From contig NW_019776187.1 in the NCBI RefSeq assembly GCF_001039355.2, positions 64,762-95,127 on the forward strand: 30,366 bases of DNA, given 5' to 3'. This document shows, in pieces, positions 25,631 through 30,366 of this stretch. This stretch comes from Lingula anatina. Its lineage: Eukaryota; Brachiopoda; Lingulata; Lingulida; Lingulidae. The notes below the pieces were generated by a model, which was given only the letters and a program-made list of their open reading frames with translations, was not told the origin of the DNA and made no database searches. Position numbers and translations under genes: made by a program. Numbering within the stretch: position 1 is the stretch's first letter; every line of letters starts with the position of its first letter.

Positions 25631-26627
25631 GGACAGTGGAGCTTTAGAGCACTAGGATTCTTGACTTCATCATATTACCTTTGCCACTGTTACCAAAGCT
25701 GTGATTAGATGGTCTGCAGAAGCCAATTATGTTTAGTTGAGATACATTGACACAAGTGTAATCAGGGAGACCAATCATGACCTCTTTTCTTTTGCTAATA
25801 TTGGTTTTCTGACCTTATTTGCAAAGAATAATATATAAACTCGCCATTCTTCACTTTCATTATGCAAATTCAATTGTTTTTTTTTTTTTCACATACACTG
25901 ATTAGTTGTATATGGCAATATTTTTTTTTGCTATGGCAAGTCAGCTATTCAGCAAAAGCATATTTATAAAAAAGGCCCAGTGGGGGTCATTTAGTAAACA
26001 CATTCCATCTTTCAGTCATTTGACTTCTTAATCCTTCATAGCAAAAGTTATTTGAAAAAAAAAATGCTAATTACAACACTAAAATACTGAATGCCTGACC
26101 TGATGTAGCCCTATGACCTTAGGTATATCACTAAAGCCATTATAGTCTGTTTAGCACTAACATGTACTAGTACAAGTTAGACATGCTCTAATTCTTGTCC
26201 TGAGTAAAAGAATGACATTAGTATGAATTAATGGTTAACAGTGACTTGTTTAAAATTCCTTTAGTTGGATTTTCTTTTGTTAAAATTAGTTTTTCTGTAA
26301 AGGAAGGGATTGGCAACCATGCTGTTGTTGATGGCAAGTTTGCATGTTCCATATAATTTTCCATCTAAGTTATTGAAATGTGGATAATTTTGACATTGCT
26401 GAAATTTTATTCATATCTGTTTACATATATATATGTCCTACCAACTTCGGGGTGTGTATGAACAGGTAGGTGTAGTGGACCAGAGAATGTATAATAACAT
26501 TAATCCTGTGTAGCCGAAGGCACCTAATATTGTGTCAGCCTTGTGGCTTATTTACTGGCTATGGTCTTGTAGTTGTGGATATGAAGTCAGTGTGTTGATG
26601 CACACAGTTCTGATGGATCCTGACAAT

Positions 26628-26650
26628 ACCTACCTACCTACCTACCTACT
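26628..26650. repeat. (TACC)n microsatellite
   Basis: Five to six tetranucleotide units. Confidence 0.9.
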
Positions 26651-26773
26651 GTCAACCTCCCCTTTCTCTGCCATTCCACTTAGCCTAGCACCTTCTGCTC
26701 AGATGCTAGTAGATACATATTATTCTTTGATAACCATACATGCTGCTGGGTTTTTAAATTAGAATTTTATTTG

Positions 26774-26775
<2 letters not shown>

Positions 26776-26804
<29 letters not shown>

Positions 26805-26823
26805 TTATTTATTTATTTATTTT
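26776..26823. repeat. (ATT)n/(TTTA)n microsatellite
   Basis: An ATT run passing into TTTA units. Confidence 0.9.
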
Positions 26824-29800
26824 GGGAGGTGGGTTATGTTACTGGAAAGGCTCCATTATATTCACTTATTTATGAATGTAAAGATCAATAGCAAGTGCAA
26901 TTGATCTAATTTGGTGAAATTAAGCCCTGGAATCCTGTGTATACTAGTAGATTAATACAAAGCAGGTTAAGCTGGTTTACTTAACATTGCTCAACAAATA
27001 GTTATTCTGTAATTTATGGTTCTTGGCAATGGAAATAATATAATATATTATTGTTATTAAAGCTAGATGTGCAATGTATGAACCTTTATGTATGAACCTT
27101 TAACTATACCTTTATATTAGTACAGATTGCAAATTTCTACCTTTTCAAGGATCTTCCTTATTTTGGAATTATATCAACTTAATCGATGTAGCACAGCTGT
27201 ATGTGGTCAAACTGTGTTTATGTTTTTGGTTATTTTAAACCACACAGATGCCTGATTTTTTTAGCCCAAGAATTTTCAACTGAATTATCTAAATATGTAA
27301 TTTCTGGAAGTTAAGAATCCCGATGGGATGTTTCAGGCAAATAATGCAGCAGCTGCTCCCAGAGCATTGATTTTTTAAAACTCCATCTGCAACACAGTCT
27401 CTGAAGTTATTGGTTATGCATGTGTATTGATTATATCAGAGGATGGGTAGATGGGTCTCACTACCAATTAGTGTGTATTTACTTATGCATATTACCCCCA
27501 GTGGTGTATAATTCGCCTATTAGTTCCCCAAGTCTGTCCCAATTAAGATATATACCGGTACCTGAAGTCATACTTTAAATCGGCAGTCATATGTGTAAAG
27601 CGGTTTTACAGAGGTCTGGTTAAAATTGCATTACAGGCAGCAATTATTTATCTTTTAAAAACTAATTTTACCTATCAGTGAATTGCTATTTTGTCTTTGA
27701 ATTTAAAAATAAGTGTGTCTGGAGTGATCCCTTTCATATATTTATTACAGTGGACATTTCATCTCTGATGGCATTTCTGGTTGTGCAAAGCTTCTCCCAT
27801 TCTATAATGAAATTGGCTTCAGTTTTAAAGGTAGTATAAGGCTATAAACAGCATTCAGTGCTTTCTGTATTTTTAAACTTTTTGACAGATCAATACATTT
27901 CATTTACGGTTTTCTATTTTACTCATACAGACTCCAATTCAACAGAAATCTATAGTGTTGGCCAGCAGGTGTCTGAAAACCTGCTTATGTTCTGTTTCTT
28001 CTGAGGAACCACCAAATTCTTAATTTTGAAGCAGTGCCATCATGCATCAAAATCCCTGTGTAAATTTTTTGGGATGGATCCTGCACCTTTTTAAATGGTT
28101 TAAAAGTTTTCAGGATTATGATTGATTTCAGGATTTTCAGTCTTCATTTTGATGTTTATTTATTTATTTTGTCATATGGCCTACATGCGCTGCAAAATTG
28201 CAAGCTACGCTTTTAAGATTTTTAGTTTTGACAACTGTCTTCCATGCTTTTATTGTTAACATATGAATATTCTATAACTGGAACAACTGTTGTTTAATTT
28301 GGACTTGATGGGTTGCCCAAGGTCAAAGATCTACCTCCTACTTGATTTGTTGGTGCAGGGGAAGTGTGCAAAACTGATGACACAATATGGGTTCAGAAGT
28401 GCTGTGGGCATTAGATAGTGACAAAAGTCTACTATAGGCCACCTTTAGAATGTACAACTATAATTGATAAGATCAGAAGCTTTACTTTAGGACCTCAGGT
28501 GATTTTTGCACTAAATGCGTGCTGATGTACTTAAATAGATAAGAGTTCTTGTCTGTTTGCAGTTTATCTAAATGTGAAGGTAATGTCTATAAATGGTGGC
28601 TGGCCATATTTCAAATAACTCTTTCAGAAAAATGGCCTTGGTCCATTAATGTCCATCTTTCAGGATTACTTAATGTTATTTGCTAGTCTTTTAAGTTATT
28701 TTACATTTGAAATGACACTGGTTTCAACGGTTTGTAGGAGGTTAACTTTGTTTAAACCTTATGCTGTAATATTGGCCCAACTTTAAATTTTGCATTCCAG
28801 TCTTCGTTTCAAGTCACACAGGCCCCTTTTTGTAGTTAGTGTTTACTTGCTTCATTGATTACTAGATGATGCCTTTTTCATCAGTATCAAGAGGTTGTCT
28901 GCTCAGTTGAAAAATAAATGATTTGTTCTTTTTATTGCTGGCTTTGGTTGCCACTGCATATCTATCAACAGGTCTCTAATCCATTCCAAGACTGCTGTTT
29001 AAGTGCTGGTCTCTCAAATCTGCAGTATCCGGCTCTTCTTAATTTGTTAATATTAACATAGTAACACATGTCACAATGACATTTTATTCATTTAGTAACT
29101 AGGCAACTTTTAAAATTAATTGCTATCAGCAGCGCATTATATAAGTTGCCTTGTTGACCTGAAGTTACCACTTCCCACCATCCTGTACATTGCCATTACC
29201 TTTAAGTTGTTATTTATAAATGGGCCTCATGTTAAAATGAGAAATAGCTATGTGTAGTAACAAACTGCATTGGAATGGAAATGTCACCTATGTATATCGT
29301 TTAATAGTTTTTGGAAAGAAACTTGAAAACATTGATTTTTTTGTAAATTTCAAATCAATATAATCATGTGGAAAATCTGCTTAGTACTAAAATAGCATAT
29401 ATGCACTATTTGAAAGCTCAGAGAATCTGAGATTATGTCATTATTTCTTAGTAAATCAAGTGTTTTGATCTGGATTGTTGCATTAATGAATCCCTTGCTT
29501 TGAAAGAAAGCTTTGTGTAAACTGGCAATGTAGCTTCATGTTTCCATGTTACTATTGAATATTGGAGGTTTGCTCTCAACCAGGTAAAACAACTTCAAGA
29601 GCAGTGCAATGACTTGCGGTCAGTCAAAACTTCCAGAAGTTCGAAATGTGGATAATGAGACGTTTTTTTGGCATGAAATTGGTCAGTTCATGTTAGGTGT
29701 AACCGTATGAACAGTATAGTATAATAAGAGAAATGATGGTATGTCAGTGAAAAAAATATAAAATGATGAACTGTGTTTAATGAGACACAGAGTTTGTTAA

Positions 29801-30322
29801 ACGTGATTATCATGAGTGTGACACTTAATTAATGAATTGCTATGTAACAACCACATCATTCAAGTTGTGGCATTGCCAGACTATTGACTAGAGGCATCTT
29901 TAACACAAATGCAGTATATATTGGATCTTTTACATATCCAAGAGGATTAATATTGTGTTTTTGTTTAAGTTAAAAGTTCGAGTTTTACATAGATGTGCAA
30001 TCTTTCGATCTATTCACATTCTGAGTCTACCACTTTGCCTTGGAAATGACTAGGCACACAGCTACACACACACATGAACACACATAACTGGAGAAATGTG
30101 CTTTTCATGAAAATGATGTGTAGAATAGTCAATACTATGTGATGCCATTTACTATATTATAATCAGTGTGCATTGTAGTCTGTGCCATTTTGTGTTAAGA
30201 ACTAGTTTTCATTTGTTTTGAATTTTGGAAAATTTATGCCTTTTTGGCAAATATTATAAAGGGAACCAAATGGCTGATGATAATAACCATTTCACACCGA
30301 TTCATTTTATTAAATATGTTGA

Positions 30323-30328
30323 AATAAA
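30323..30328 (+). terminator. Distal polyadenylation signal AATAAA
   Basis: The last canonical hexamer before the window ends; a candidate end for the long ELOVL6 transcript. Confidence 0.4.
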
Positions 30329-30366
30329 ATAGAGATAAGAATTGTTGTTTTCTGTGCAATTTATGT

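Larger units (their letters stand above)
25631..30366 (+). other. ELOVL6 3' UTR / downstream region
   Basis: 4.7 kb without a supported gene on either strand. AATAAA signals at 28913-28918 and 30323-30328 (with ATTAAA at 30309-30314) could mark proximal and distal ends of ELOVL6 mRNA; a 3' UTR of several kb is usual for this gene in vertebrates. Simple repeats occur: TACC units at 26628-26650, an ATT/TTTA run at 26776-26823, and CA-rich DNA at 30057-30086. A 76-codon frame at 26532-26762 runs through the TACC repeat and looks non-coding. Confidence 0.55.

Overview
The window comes from an animal nuclear genome. Genes are split by GT-AG introns, the DNA is AT-rich with many microsatellites, and coding islands sit among decayed DNA transposons. 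The gene families (mitochondrial HADH, ELOVL6, TXNDC15, invertebrate-type Myb/SANT-like proteins, a PIF/Harbinger-like fragment) point to an invertebrate, probably marine, metazoan. The phylum cannot be fixed from sequence alone. All gene models below were assembled by eye from reading frames, splice sites and intron phase.

Layout. (1) 740-3725, plus strand: seven 3' exons of HADH, the mitochondrial short-chain 3-hydroxyacyl-CoA dehydrogenase; its first exon(s) lie left of the window. (2) 5317-19172, minus strand: a complex locus. Two upstream exons (19064-19172 and 17722-18638) encode a 342-residue N-terminal region that ends exactly on a codon boundary. Downstream lie seven acceptor sites, all phase 0, each opening a different C-terminal module that runs to its own stop: one three-exon Myb/SANT-like module (16755-15689), two single-exon Myb/SANT-like modules (12370-12083 and 11646-11353), and four single exons (9903-9475, 8858-8448, 7116-6637, 5760-5317) sharing a domain I do not recognise. 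The simplest reading is one transcription-factor-like gene with a constant N-terminus and interchangeable alternative terminal exons, as in insect mod(mdg4) and lola. Separate tandem genes remain possible because no transcripts were seen. (3) 21351-24610, minus strand: a complete five-exon TXNDC15, including a short signal-peptide first exon. (4) 24827-25630, plus strand: ELOVL6 with an uninterrupted coding region and a possible 3' UTR reaching 30.3 kb.

TXNDC15 and ELOVL6 start head to head, 216 bp apart, across a segment with three CCAAT boxes, so they probably share a bidirectional promoter. HADH and ELOVL6 both act in fatty-acid metabolism (mitochondrial beta-oxidation and ER chain elongation), and their human counterparts both lie in 4q25.

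The long introns and spacers hold several decayed mobile elements: a 210-bp foldback element with a 7-bp candidate target duplication (10046-10255), a roughly 280-bp foldback element (13258-13540), a 173-bp MITE with a 5-bp target duplication (23287-23459), a Harbinger-like transposase fragment (14620-14827), and a dispersed repeat with core TTAGGTGTGACA around the alternative exons. The main discovery candidate is the alternative-terminal-exon locus and its four-copy uncharacterised domain.
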